Source: Microbacterium sp. W4I4 (GTDB taxonomy: Bacteria > Actinomycetota > Actinomycetes > Actinomycetales > Microbacteriaceae). From it: a DNA stretch of 64,000 bases. The notes beneath the pieces were generated by a model that saw only the letters and a list, made by a program, of their open reading frames with translations, was not told the origin of the DNA and searched no databases. Position numbers and translations under genes: made by a program. Of the stretch, positions 52,218 through 61,455 are shown one piece after another (within the stretch, counting starts at the first letter, position 1; each line of letters starts with the position of its first letter). The DNA lies in contig NZ_JAUSXT010000001.1 of NCBI RefSeq assembly GCF_030816235.1, positions 2,976,001 through 3,040,000 on the forward strand. Direction: 5' to 3'.

Positions 52218-53091
52218 ATGACCAGAACAGCGGAGTTGCTCGATGCCCACGGGATCGCCATCGTCTACGACGTGCACGAGGCGGCGGGCGAGGCGCGCGG
52301 GGTCGTGCAACTGCTGCACGGGGTCGGCGAGCACGCCGGCCGCTACGGCGCGCTGATCGAGGCGCTCACCGGCGCGGGCTTCCACGTCTACGCCGACGAC
52401 CACCGCGGGCATGGCCGCACCGGCATCCGTCAGCACGGCGGACCGGAGAAGCTCGGACGGCTCGGGCGCGGCGGCATGCGTGCCGCGATCGATGGATGCC
52501 GGCAGGTGACCGAGGTCGCCCGTGCTGAGCATCCCGACCTGCCACTGGTGCTTCTCGGACACTCCTGGGGATCGTTCCTCGCGCAGAAGCTGCTGAATCA
52601 GCATCCCGAGGCCTACGACGCCGTCATCCTCAGCGGGTCGGCGTACCTCACCCCGACCGACCTCAACGCCGCGCCGCTGAACGCGCGGTGGAAGGGGCCG
52701 GATGCCGACGGGCTGGAGTGGCTCTCGCGCGACGCCGCCGTGTGGCAGGCGTTCCACGACGACCCGCTCACCACCGAGGTGCCGCTGCTGAAGCTGTTCG
52801 GACCCATCGAGGCGGCGCGGCTGTACGGGCGGCCCGCCAAGGATCTCGGTCACGACGTTCCGCTGCTGCTGCTCGTCGGACGCGACGACCCGGTCGGCGG
52901 GCCGCGCAGCGTGCACAAGCTCGCCGACGCGTACCGCACTCGCTCCGGCCTGACCGACGTGACCACCCTGGTCTACGCCGACGCACGGCACGAGATCTTC
53001 AACGAGTTGGCAGCAGGACGAGGTGCGCGCCGACGTGCTCGCCTGGCTCGACAAGCACGTGCCCGCGCGGGACCGAGGCGCGCGCGGTTAA
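52218..53091 (+). pseudogene. Alpha/beta hydrolase (monoacylglycerol-lipase-like), frameshifted near its C-terminus
   Basis: The protein shows VVQLLHGVGEHAGRY, ADDHRGHG, the nucleophile elbow LGHSWGSF and the acid/His regions LLLLVGRDDPVGG and YADARHEIFNEL, so it is a serine hydrolase of the lysophospholipase/MGLL group. After HEIFNEL the reading frame turns into Arg/Ala-rich nonsense that runs to 53111. Removing one G from the GG at 53009-53010 restores QQDEVRADVLAWLDKHV and a stop at 53089-53091, which is the expected ending. The catalytic His precedes the shift, so the product could still be active with an altered tail. Sequencing error is an alternative explanation. Confidence 0.8.
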
Positions 53092-53100
53092 GCTGGAGCC

Positions 53101-54150
53101 GTGCATGGTGAGTACAAGGTTCCCGGTGGAAAGCTCGTCGTCGTCGATCTCGAGGTGCAGGACGGTCTGATCCGAGACTTCCGTCTCGCGGGCGACTTCT
53201 TCCTCGAGCCGGACACGGCTCTCGAGGCGATCAACGCCGCGGTCGAGGGGATGCCGGTGGAAGCCGACGCATCCACCATCGCCGCCGCCGTGCGCGGAGC
53301 CCTGCCCGACGGGGCGCAGCTGCTGGGCTTCACGCCCGAAGCGGTCGGCACCGTGGTGCGACGAGCCCTGGTGACCGCGCCGGGCTGGCGCGACTTCGAC
53401 TGGGAGATCGTGCACGAGAAGGCCGTCTCGCCGCAGCTGAACCTGGCGCTGGACGAGGTGCTCACCGATCGGGTCGGTCGCGGTCTGCGCCGCCCCACGC
53501 TGCGCATCTGGGAATGGGACCAGTCCGCCGTGGTGATCGGCTCGTTCCAGTCGTACCGGAATGAAGTCGACCCCGAAGGCGCCGCTCGTCACGGATTCGA
53601 CGTGGTCCGCCGCATCTCCGGCGGCGGCGCGATGATGATGGCCGCAGGTCAGATCATCACCTACTCGCTGTACGTGCCGGGGGCCCTCGTGCAGGGCATG
53701 ACCTTCGCCGACTCGTACGCGTTCCTGGACGACTGGGTACTGCAGGCGCTGCGCTCGATCGGCATCGACGCGACTTATCAGCCGCTCAACGACATCGCCT
53801 CGCCGACCGGCAAGATCGGCGGTGCCGCGCAGAAGCGACTCGCCAACGGCGGAGTGCTGCATCACGCCACCATCTCGTACGACATCGACGGTCAGACAAT
53901 GACCGAGGTGCTGCGCATCGGCCGTGAGAAGCTCAGCGACAAGGGCACGGTGTCCGCCGCGAAGCGGGTCGACCCGCTGCGCACCCAGACCGGCATGGAG
54001 CGCAGCGAGATCATCGAGCGCTTCAAGGAGACGTTCCGCGGGCTGACCGGCGCGGTGGACGGTGCGATCACCGCCGACGAGTATGCGGATGCCGAGGCGC
54101 TGGTCGAATCGAAGTTCTCGACCGACGCCTGGCTGCACCGTGTTCCTTGA
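53101..54150 (+). CDS. Lipoate-protein ligase A-like protein with N-terminal accessory domain
   Basis: A 349-residue protein. Residues 1 to about 90 form a domain like the accessory C-terminal domain of LplA (MHGEYKVPGGKLVVVDLEVQ, FFLEPDTALEAINAAVEGM), here placed first. The catalytic biotin/lipoate ligase domain follows, with NLALDEVLTDRV, RRISGGGAMMMAAGQIITYS and the lysine motif GKIGGAAQKR. It attaches lipoate to E2 and GcvH proteins or uses octanoyl groups. GTG 53101 has GGAG very close. Swapped domain order is seen in other actinobacterial ligases. Confidence 0.88.
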   Translation: MHGEYKVPGGKLVVVDLEVQDGLIRDFRLAGDFFLEPDTALEAINAAVEGMPVEADASTIAAAVRGALPDGAQLLGFTPEAVGTVVRRALVTAPGWRDFDWEIVHEKAVSPQLNLALDEVLTDRVGRGLRRPTLRIWEWDQSAVVIGSFQSYRNEVDPEGAARHGFDVVRRISGGGAMMMAAGQIITYSLYVPGALVQGMTFADSYAFLDDWVLQALRSIGIDATYQPLNDIASPTGKIGGAAQKRLANGGVLHHATISYDIDGQTMTEVLRIGREKLSDKGTVSAAKRVDPLRTQTGMERSEIIERFKETFRGLTGAVDGAITADEYADAEALVESKFSTDAWLHRVP

Positions 54151-54162
54151 TCGCCGTGTGCC

Positions 54163-55179
54163 GTGACTACTGAGTCCCCCGAGTCGCTCCTGTCCGGGCC
54201 GGGCGCCGTCGCCGCGCGCCAGTCGCGGGAGACTGCGCCTGCCGCGGAGGAATCCGCGGATTCCGCCCGCGCGCAGCGCATTTCTCCGCGCGGAGCCCCG
54301 AGCGCGGATGGGGCCACGAAGCCGGGCGCCGTCGAGATCATCGAGGGCGACAACCTCGAGGTCGCGGCATCCCTGGCATCCGGATCCTTCACCCTCGTCT
54401 ACCTGGACCCGCCGTTCAACACCGGCCGCACGCAGGAGCGGCAGGTGGTCACCGCGCGGCGCAGCGGCGCCGAGTCCACCGATCGCGAATCCGCACGCGA
54501 GGTGCGGCACGGCTTCCACGGGCACGCCTACGAGCGGGTGCGGGGGATGCTTCGCACGTACGACGACCGCTTCGACGACTACGGCGAGTTCCTCATGCCC
54601 CGCCTCGAGGAGGCGTGGCGGCTGCTGGCCGATGACGGAACCCTGTACCTGCACCTGGACTACCGTGAGGCGCACTACGCCAAGGTCATGATGGATGCCG
54701 TGTTCGGGCGGGACTCGTTCCTGAATGAGCTGATCTGGGCGTACGACTACGGCGCGAAGTCCCGCAGTCGCTGGCCCACCAAGCACGACACGATCCTGGT
54801 GTACGTGAAGAATCCGCGGGAGTACTTCTTCGATTCGGATGCCGTGGATCGCGAACCGTACATGGCGCCGGGGCTCGTGACGCCCGAGAAGGCCGCCCGC
54901 GGCAAGCTGCCCACCGATGTCTGGTGGCACACGATCGTGCCGACGTCCGGGCGCGAGAAGACCGGCTACCCGACGCAGAAGCCCGAGGGCATTCTGCGGC
55001 GCATCGTGCAGGCATCCAGCCGGCCCGGCGATCGGGTGCTCGACCTGTTCGCCGGATCCGGGACGACCGGCGCCGTGGCATCCGCCCTGGGCCGCGACGC
55101 GGTGCTGGTCGACTCGAGTCCGGAGGCCGTCCGGGTGATGCGCGAGCGGATCCCGCACGCGACCGTCCGCACCCCCTGA
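54163..55179 (+). CDS. Orphan site-specific DNA methyltransferase (N4/N6, beta class)
   Basis: A 338-residue methyltransferase. The catalytic motif is DPPF (residues 82-85 in LVYLDPPFNTG) and the SAM motif is FAGSGTTG (296-303), so motif IV precedes motif I, the beta-class order. TQKPEGILRRIVQASSRPGD is typical motif X sequence. The first 50 residues are a polar extension. No restriction endonuclease, specificity subunit or Vsr gene lies nearby, so it is an orphan enzyme. A role in gene regulation or in a conserved genome-wide mark is possible. GTG 54163 is chosen as the first start after the ligase stop. Confidence 0.88.
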   Translation: MTTESPESLLSGPGAVAARQSRETAPAAEESADSARAQRISPRGAPSADGATKPGAVEIIEGDNLEVAASLASGSFTLVYLDPPFNTGRTQERQVVTARRSGAESTDRESAREVRHGFHGHAYERVRGMLRTYDDRFDDYGEFLMPRLEEAWRLLADDGTLYLHLDYREAHYAKVMMDAVFGRDSFLNELIWAYDYGAKSRSRWPTKHDTILVYVKNPREYFFDSDAVDREPYMAPGLVTPEKAARGKLPTDVWWHTIVPTSGREKTGYPTQKPEGILRRIVQASSRPGDRVLDLFAGSGTTGAVASALGRDAVLVDSSPEAVRVMRERIPHATVRTP

Positions 55180-55197
55180 CCCCCGACCCCTACCCCA

Positions 55198-55268
55198 AGC
55201 CCGTCTATGTGGCGCGAACTGCCCTGTTTCGCGCGTTTTCAGGGCAGTTTGCGCCATATACACGGGCT
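55198..55268. terminator. Long bidirectional hairpin between methyltransferase and LysR genes
   Basis: Arms 55198-55226 and 55240-55268 pair at 26 of 29 positions around a 13-base loop. It lies between convergent genes. Its outer ends match those of the 25096-25166 hairpin (AGCCCGTCTAT at the left, ACGGGCTCT at the right), while the inner parts differ. Confidence 0.78.
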
Positions 55269-56162
55269 CTACGGGGCGACGCGGCGGTGGGCGGCGAACG
55301 CGTCGCGCAGTGCCGTGCGCACCAGGGACACGGATTCGTCGGCTCGGGATGACGCGCGCACGGCGGTGAACACCTCGCGCACCGGCGAGCCGGGCAGGTC
55401 GGCGACCGTCAGCGGGCTGGGCTCCTCGCCCCAGATCAGGTCGGGGAGCATCCCGACGGCATGACCGGATGCCACCAGCCGCACATGCGCGGTCAGATCG
55501 GTGGCCTCGAAGCGCACGTCGGGCTCGAAGCCGGCCGCCCGGCACTGCTGCACCGCCCACTGCCGCGCCGCCGTCCCCTCGGGCTCCATCACCCAGGCGC
55601 GGTCGTGCAGGTTCCGAAGCGCTGAAGCCTGCTCCGCCGGAGGCAGGGCGATGCGGATGGGGTCCTCGCCGAGCAGCTCGTGCTCCACGCCGTCGCGGCG
55701 TTCGCGGGTGTGCCCGGGGTACTGCTCGGCGATCACCAGGTCGAAGCGCCGCGCCCATAGTTCGAACAGGCTCTCCTCGGGAGGCATCTCCGTCAGTTCG
55801 ACCCGCAGTTCGGGAAACGACTCGGCCAGCATCGTCAGTGCCGCGGGAACGATGGTCTGCGCCGCGGTCGGCATCGCCGACACGCGCACCGGCTCCCATC
55901 CGGGTGTGCCGACGAGCTCGGCGCGCGCAGCCTCATCGAGCTCCAGCGCCCGGGCCGCGTGCTGCGCCAGCATCCGCCCCTGCGGGGTCAGCCGCACCCT
56001 CCTGCCGTCCGGTTCCAGCAGCGTCACCCCGGCTTCGCGCTCCAGCAGGGACAGCTGCTGGGACACCGTCGAGGGGGAGTAGGACAGGGACGCGGCGACC
56101 TCGGCGATGGTGCCGCGCAGCGCCAGCTCGTGCAGCAATCGCAGCCGTCTCAGCTCGAACAT
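55269..56162 (-). CDS. LysR family transcriptional regulator, divergent from the second putA
   Basis: A 297-residue regulator with the helix-turn-helix EVAASLSYSPSTVSQQLSLL then LEREAGVTLLEPDGRRVRLT, and a two-lobed effector domain. ATG 56162 follows GAGGAG. Such divergent LysR genes usually activate the neighbouring gene with its substrate as co-inducer, so I infer that proline or its oxidation product controls the putA-type gene at 56253. The 90-base intergenic region is AT-richer than its surroundings and would hold the binding sites. Confidence 0.88.
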   Translation of the reverse strand: MFELRRLRLLHELALRGTIAEVAASLSYSPSTVSQQLSLLEREAGVTLLEPDGRRVRLTPQGRMLAQHAARALELDEAARAELVGTPGWEPVRVSAMPTAAQTIVPAALTMLAESFPELRVELTEMPPEESLFELWARRFDLVIAEQYPGHTRERRDGVEHELLGEDPIRIALPPAEQASALRNLHDRAWVMEPEGTAARQWAVQQCRAAGFEPDVRFEATDLTAHVRLVASGHAVGMLPDLIWGEEPSPLTVADLPGSPVREVFTAVRASSRADESVSLVRTALRDAFAAHRRVAP

Positions 56163-56252
56163 CGGGTCTCCTCGATTCATTCGGTTCCAACGAACATTAT
56201 CCTTCACAAAACATCGCTTTTCATAGTGAGTTCGGGGAGGCATCCTGAGAAC

Positions 56253-59200
56253 ATGACCACCCCCGTGCGCGCCACCGACGCCGTTCTCTCCGACCTCACC
56301 GAACTGGCCGACGACGCCGTCGCGCTGGTCAAGAAGTGGCTGGTCGACAGCCGCGCCGTGCCGGTGGATGCCGCCGGCGAGCGCCTCGCGGGCGTGCTGC
56401 GCGACCCCAACGGTCTGGACTTCACGGTCGGCTTCGTCGACGGCGTCGTGCGCCCCGAGGACCTGAAGGTCGCCGCTGCCAAGCTCAAGGAGCTCGTGCC
56501 GCTGACCCCCGCGTTCCTGCCCGCGATCATGCGCGGCGCGATCGGACTCGGCGGCGCCACCGCCGGCATGCTCCCCGGCATCGTGGTCCCCTCGGCCCGC
56601 GCCGTTCTGCGCCAGATGGTGCGCCACCTGATCGTCGATGCCCGCGACGAGAAGCTCGGCGCCGCGATCAAGCACATCCGCGACACGCAGGGAGTCAATC
56701 TCAACATCAACCTGCTCGGCGAGGCCATCCTCGGCAAGGACGAGGCTGAGCGCCGCCTGGAGGGCACCCGTCGTCTGCTGCTGCGCGACGACGTGGACTA
56801 CGTCTCCATCAAGGTGTCCTCCACCGTCGCCCCGCACAGCCCGTGGGCTTTCGAGCAGGCCGTCGCCGAGGCATCCGAGGCACTGCACCCGCTGTACGAG
56901 ATCGCCGCCCGCCCCGCGAGCGGGGCGAAGAAGTTCATCAACCTCGACATGGAGGAGTACAAGGACCTCGACCTCACGATCGCGGTCTTCACCAGCATCC
57001 TCGACCGTCCGGAGTTCCACGATCTCGAGGCCGGCATCGTGCTGCAGGCCTACCTGCCCGACGCCCTCTCCGCCATGATCCGCCTGCAGGAGTGGGCGGC
57101 GAAGCGCGTCGCCGACGGCGGCGCGCCCATCAAGGTGCGCGTCGTCAAGGGCGCCAACCTGCCCATGGAGACCGTGGATGCCGAGACCCACGGCTGGGAG
57201 CTGGCGACCTGGTCGAGCAAGCAGGAGTCGGACTCCTCGTACAAGGCCGTGCTCGAGTACGCGCTGCGCCCCGACCACATCGGCAACGTGCGCATCGGCG
57301 TCGCCGGCCACAACCTCTTCGACATCGCCCTGGCCTGGCTGCTCGCCTCCAAGCGCGGCGTCCAGGACGGCATCGAGTTCGAGATGCTGCTGGGCATGGC
57401 GTCCGCGCAGGCCGAGGTCGTCAAGCGCACCGTCGGGTCGCTGCTGCTCTACACGCCCGTCGTGCACCCTGACGAGTTCGACGTCGCGATCGCCTACCTG
57501 ATCCGCCGTCTCGAAGAGGGCGCGAGCCACGAGAACTTCATGTCGGCCGTCTTCGACCTCGACGCCGACCCGGCGCTGTTCGACCGCGAGAAGCAGCGCT
57601 TCCTGGCATCCGTCGCCGGCATCCCCGCCGAGGTCCCCGGCCCCAACCGCACCCAGAACCGCCAGCTGCCGCCCGCACCCGCGCAGCGCGACGGCTTCAC
57701 GAACACCCCCGACACGGACCCGTCGCTGGCCGCCAACCGCGTGTGGGCCGACGCGATCCGCTCGCGGATGGTCGCCTCGACGCTCGGTGACGACACGGTC
57801 GCGACGAACACCCTCTCGACCGCCGACGAGGTCTCCGAGCGCATCGCCGCCGGCGTCGCGGCGGGCGAGGCCTGGCGCGCACTGGGCGCCGCCGGTCGCG
57901 CCGAGATCCTGCACCGCGCGGGCGACGTGCTCGAGGCGCGCCGTGCCGACCTGCTCGAGGTGATGGGCTCCGAGGCGGGCAAGGTCATCGAGCAGGGCGA
58001 CCCCGAGGTCTCCGAGGCCATCGACTTCGCGCACTACTACGCCGAGAGCGCCAAGAAGCTCGCCGACGTCGACGGTGCGGTCATGAGCCCGGTCGGGCTG
58101 ACCGTCGTCACCCCGCCGTGGAACTTCCCCGTCGCGATCCCCGCCGGCTCCACTCTGGCGGCTCTCGCCACCGGCTCTCCGGTGATCATCAAGCCCGCCC
58201 GCCAGGCACGCCGCTCCGGCGCCGTCATGATCGAGGCCCTCTGGGAGGCCGGCGTGCCGCGCGATGTGCTGCAGTACGTGCAGCTCGACGGACGCGACCT
58301 GGGCACCCAGCTGGTCAGCGACCCGGCCGTCGGCCGCGTCATCCTCACCGGCGGCTTCGAGACCGCCGAGCTGTTCCGCGGCTTCCGCCAGGACCTGCCG
58401 CTGCTCGCCGAGACCAGCGGCAAGAATGCCATCATCGTCACCCCCTCGGCCGACCTCGACCTCGCCGCGAAGGACGTCGCCTACTCGGCGTTCGGTCACG
58501 CCGGACAGAAGTGCTCGGCCGCATCGCTCGTGGTGCTGGTCGGCTCGGCCGCGAAGTCGGAGCGCTTCCGCCGTCAGCTCGTCGACGCCGTGCGCTCCTA
58601 CGAGGTCGGTGCTCCCGAGGACGGCTCGACCCGCATCGGTCCGCTGATCGGCCCCGCTTCCGGGAAGCTCCTGGGTGCGCTCACCGAGCTGCACCCGGGT
58701 CAGTCCTGGATGCTGAAGCCCGAGAAGCTCGACGAGGACGGGCAGCTGTGGGCCCCCGGCATCCGCGAGGGCGTCGCCCGTGGCAGCGAGTTCCACCGCG
58801 TCGAGTACTTCGGCCCCGTGCTGGGCGTCATGACCGCCGAGACGCTGACCGAGGCCATCGACATCGTCAACGACATCGATTACGGGTTGACCAGCGGCAT
58901 CCATTCGCTGGACGAGGACGAGGTCCAGCAGTGGCTGGCGAACGTCCAGGCCGGGAACGTGTACGTCAACCGCGGCACCACCGGTGCGATCGTGCAGCGC
59001 CAGCCGTTCGGCGGCTGGAAGAAGGCCGCCGTAGGCGCCGGGTCAAAGGCCGGCGGCCCGAACTACCTCGTCGGCCTCTCGGATTGGACGGATGCCGCGA
59101 CCACGACCACCCGCCCGCTGGATGAGCTGGGCCTCTCGGCCGCGGCCATGGTGACCGAGGGTGAGGATGCCGCCTGGTTGCGCGGCGCGCTCGCCACGGA

Positions 59201-59708
59201 CATCGACGCCTGGGGCTCGGAATTCGGAGTCGTCCGCGATGCCACGGGCCTGGTCACCGAGCAGAACGCGCTGCGCTACCAGGCGCTGCCCGTCACGCTC
59301 CGTTACGAGGGCGCCCGGGTCGCCGAGCTGATCCGCGTCGCAGCGGCCGGCGTGCGCGCGCGCTCACGGGTGACCGTGAGCGCGGCATCCGCCCTGCCCG
59401 CCGCGATCGTCACCTGGCTGGGAGCGCACGACGTGACCGTGGTGACCGAGGATGCCACGGCCTGGGCCGTGCACGCCCGCCGCCTGGCCGCCGCCGGGTC
59501 GCGCGTGCGCCTGATCGGAACGGATGCCGCTGCCACAGCATCCGCCGTCGACGGCTCCCCGAGCCTGGCGATCTACGCGAACCCGGTCGTCTCGGCCGGC
59601 CGCGTGGAGCTGCTGACATTCCTGCGCGAGCAGGCCGTGTCGATCACCGCGCACCGCTTCGGCACCCCGCACCGCCACGAGATCCCGCTGCTGACGCCCG
59701 TGCGCTGA
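56253..59708 (+). CDS. putA: Bifunctional proline dehydrogenase / glutamate-semialdehyde dehydrogenase, paralogue 2
   Basis: A 1151-residue fused enzyme of the same design as the one at 38082. The PRODH half has FINLDMEEYKDLDLTIAVFT, YLPDALSAMIRLQEW and KVRVVKGANLPMETV; the aldehyde dehydrogenase half has PPWNFPVAIPAG, AETSGKNAIIV and catalytic Cys754 in FGHAGQKCSAA. ATG 56253 follows GGGGAGG, though 12 bases is a long spacing. Codon use is markedly more optimal (many GCC/CTC/ATC) than in paralogue 1, which suggests higher expression. With a divergent LysR gene this is the likely main, inducible proline catabolic enzyme. Confidence 0.92.
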   Translation: MTTPVRATDAVLSDLTELADDAVALVKKWLVDSRAVPVDAAGERLAGVLRDPNGLDFTVGFVDGVVRPEDLKVAAAKLKELVPLTPAFLPAIMRGAIGLGGATAGMLPGIVVPSARAVLRQMVRHLIVDARDEKLGAAIKHIRDTQGVNLNINLLGEAILGKDEAERRLEGTRRLLLRDDVDYVSIKVSSTVAPHSPWAFEQAVAEASEALHPLYEIAARPASGAKKFINLDMEEYKDLDLTIAVFTSILDRPEFHDLEAGIVLQAYLPDALSAMIRLQEWAAKRVADGGAPIKVRVVKGANLPMETVDAETHGWELATWSSKQESDSSYKAVLEYALRPDHIGNVRIGVAGHNLFDIALAWLLASKRGVQDGIEFEMLLGMASAQAEVVKRTVGSLLLYTPVVHPDEFDVAIAYLIRRLEEGASHENFMSAVFDLDADPALFDREKQRFLASVAGIPAEVPGPNRTQNRQLPPAPAQRDGFTNTPDTDPSLAANRVWADAIRSRMVASTLGDDTVATNTLSTADEVSERIAAGVAAGEAWRALGAAGRAEILHRAGDVLEARRADLLEVMGSEAGKVIEQGDPEVSEAIDFAHYYAESAKKLADVDGAVMSPVGLTVVTPPWNFPVAIPAGSTLAALATGSPVIIKPARQARRSGAVMIEALWEAGVPRDVLQYVQLDGRDLGTQLVSDPAVGRVILTGGFETAELFRGFRQDLPLLAETSGKNAIIVTPSADLDLAAKDVAYSAFGHAGQKCSAASLVVLVGSAAKSERFRRQLVDAVRSYEVGAPEDGSTRIGPLIGPASGKLLGALTELHPGQSWMLKPEKLDEDGQLWAPGIREGVARGSEFHRVEYFGPVLGVMTAETLTEAIDIVNDIDYGLTSGIHSLDEDEVQQWLANVQAGNVYVNRGTTGAIVQRQPFGGWKKAAVGAGSKAGGPNYLVGLSDWTDAATTTTRPLDELGLSAAAMVTEGEDAAWLRGALATDIDAWGSEFGVVRDATGLVTEQNALRYQALPVTLRYEGARVAELIRVAAAGVRARSRVTVSAASALPAAIVTWLGAHDVTVVTEDATAWAVHARRLAAAGSRVRLIGTDAAATASAVDGSPSLAIYANPVVSAGRVELLTFLREQAVSITAHRFGTPHRHEIPLLTPVR

Positions 59709-59722
59709 GCGCGGGGCTTGCC

Positions 59723-59788
59723 CTCGCGCTTCGCAGGGCGCGTATGGTCGCATCCCGGCGTGGGTTGCGGCGTGTTGCGCCCTGCGAA
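59723..59788. repeat. 66-bp direct repeat with internal hairpin, copy 1
   Basis: This unit starts CTCGCGCTTCGCAGGGCG and ends with CGCCCTGCGAA, so its own ends can pair. A near-identical unit begins 96 bases downstream. Located between convergent genes. Confidence 0.8.
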
Positions 59789-59818
59789 GGCGGGTGGGAT
59801 GCCGTGGGCGCCGCGTGC

Positions 59819-59884
59819 CTCGCGCTTCGCAGGGCGCGTAGGGTCGCATCCCGGCGTGGGTTGCGGCGTGTTGTGACCTGCGAA
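59819..59884. repeat. 66-bp direct repeat with internal hairpin, copy 2
   Basis: Second copy of the 59723-59788 unit, differing at a few positions, mainly near the right end (TGACCTGCGAA in place of CGCCCTGCGAA). Together the two units fill most of the 59709-59916 gap and probably act as a bidirectional terminator. Confidence 0.8.
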
Positions 59885-59916
59885 CGTGGGCTGGGGGATG
59901 CCGCCGCGCGACCGCC

Positions 59917-61398
59917 TCAGACCAGGGGCAGCGCGTCGTCGTAGGCCGAGCGCGACAGCGCGGGTTGGTCGCCGAACACGCGCGTGATGCCGGGTTCGGT
60001 GCGCCATGCGGGCCATCCCGGATCACCGCCCTGCACGAAGGCGACCGCGGCAGCGTGCATATCATCGGCCAGTCCCGCAGGAGGATCGTCGCCCGCGATG
60101 TCGGCCACGCGCTCGGCATCCAGGCAGTCGAACCAGAACGGCACGTCCAGGCAGTGATGGGACCAGCCGTTCACCGGAGACACCCACGCGAACCGGTACG
60201 TCCAGGTGCCGGCATCCCGTCGCGCCTCCGCGGCGCGAACGACCACGGACCGGAAGATCCGGTCGGCCACGAACCGCCCCAGCACCGGCACCAGTCCGCG
60301 GCGGGCCCGATTCGCCTTCAGCCAGCTGCGGCGCAGGGCTCCGGTCCTCTCCAGAACGCGCAGCGCGAGTCGCGCAGGCACCCAGCGCAGCATCCGCGGC
60401 ACGGATTCGAAGCCCATCGTGAACTCGTCGTCGGTGGCTCCGAGCAGCAGCGGCTTGTCGGCGCCGACGCCGGCGGCGTACGAGTGGATGGTGGGCCTGG
60501 TGATCAGCTCGCCGTCGATCACGGGACCCCACGGCAGTCCGTCGACGAGCGGCGCCGTCGCCTCGGCCAGCCGCGACTTGCCCAGCAATGACGCCTCGTA
60601 CTGGTGACGCGTCAGCTGCCGCTCCTTCACCGCGCGGTACCCGTCCAGGGTCGGCGGGGTTCCGACGAGCTCGGCGAGACGGATGCTGCGCTGCCGCACC
60701 AGTTCCCGCGGCAGGTCTCCGAGGGCTCCGCTGAACGACATCCCCGCGTGGAACAGGTGCTGCGCCGCCGGCATCCCCAACAGCGTCAGCACCGCCCCGC
60801 CGCCGGCGGAGTGCCCCGCGATCGTGACCCGATCCGGGTCGCCGCCGAAGGAAGCGATGTTGCGCTGCACCCACTCGAGTGCTGCGATCCAGTCGCGCAC
60901 GCCGCGGTTGTCCGGCACGCCGTCGATCACGCCGAAACCGTCGAAGCCGAGCCGGTACGAGATCGAGACGGTCACGATTCCTTCGCGCGTGAAGGGGCCC
61001 CCGTCGTACCAGGGACTCGCGATCGAGCCCGAGGAATATCCGCCGCCGTGGATCCACACCATCACCGGCCGCGAGCCGTCGAGCCCGGGCGTGAAGACGT
61101 TGAGATTCAGGGTCTCCGCGCCGGCGATGCTCGGCTCGGGGATGATCGCTGCCGTCTCCTCGCGGCGCTGCGGCGTCGCACCGAACTGCGCGGCGTCGCG
61201 GGGCTCAGTCCACGGGGCGACCGGCTGCGGAGGCAGGTAGCGGCGCTTGCCGGTGGGCGGTGCGGCATAAGGGATGCCGAGGAACACGCTCGACCCGTCG
61301 TCGCGCCGGATGCCGCGCACCGGTCCCTCTGCGGTCTGCGCGATCGGTGGCTCTGCGTTCCGCTGCTCGTCCTGATCGTGCGCACCTCGTCCGGCCAT
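59917..61398 (-). CDS. Type B carboxylesterase
   Basis: A 493-residue esterase. It has TAEGPVRGIRRDD, FLGIPYAAPPTGKRRYLPPQ, the oxyanion hole VMVWIHGGGYSSG, the nucleophile motif GHSAGGGAVLTLL and the His region SHHCLDVPFWFD. The fold is that of carboxylesterase/para-nitrobenzyl esterases, acting on simple esters. No signal peptide is visible, so it is cytoplasmic. It is convergent with the putA-type gene across the 66-bp repeats. Confidence 0.9.
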   Translation of the reverse strand: MAGRGAHDQDEQRNAEPPIAQTAEGPVRGIRRDDGSSVFLGIPYAAPPTGKRRYLPPQPVAPWTEPRDAAQFGATPQRREETAAIIPEPSIAGAETLNLNVFTPGLDGSRPVMVWIHGGGYSSGSIASPWYDGGPFTREGIVTVSISYRLGFDGFGVIDGVPDNRGVRDWIAALEWVQRNIASFGGDPDRVTIAGHSAGGGAVLTLLGMPAAQHLFHAGMSFSGALGDLPRELVRQRSIRLAELVGTPPTLDGYRAVKERQLTRHQYEASLLGKSRLAEATAPLVDGLPWGPVIDGELITRPTIHSYAAGVGADKPLLLGATDDEFTMGFESVPRMLRWVPARLALRVLERTGALRRSWLKANRARRGLVPVLGRFVADRIFRSVVVRAAEARRDAGTWTYRFAWVSPVNGWSHHCLDVPFWFDCLDAERVADIAGDDPPAGLADDMHAAAVAFVQGGDPGWPAWRTEPGITRVFGDQPALSRSAYDDALPLV

Positions 61399-61455
61399 GC
61401 ATCCAGGCTACTTGCGGTGCGCCGGCAGCCGCGCGATGTCGTTGTGCGTCCGGAA

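Noticed and set aside
56163..58904. Minus-strand extension of the LysR reading frame through the second putA gene
   Set aside because: LysR starts at 56162 with a good ribosome binding site; upstream codons are a shadow of putA.
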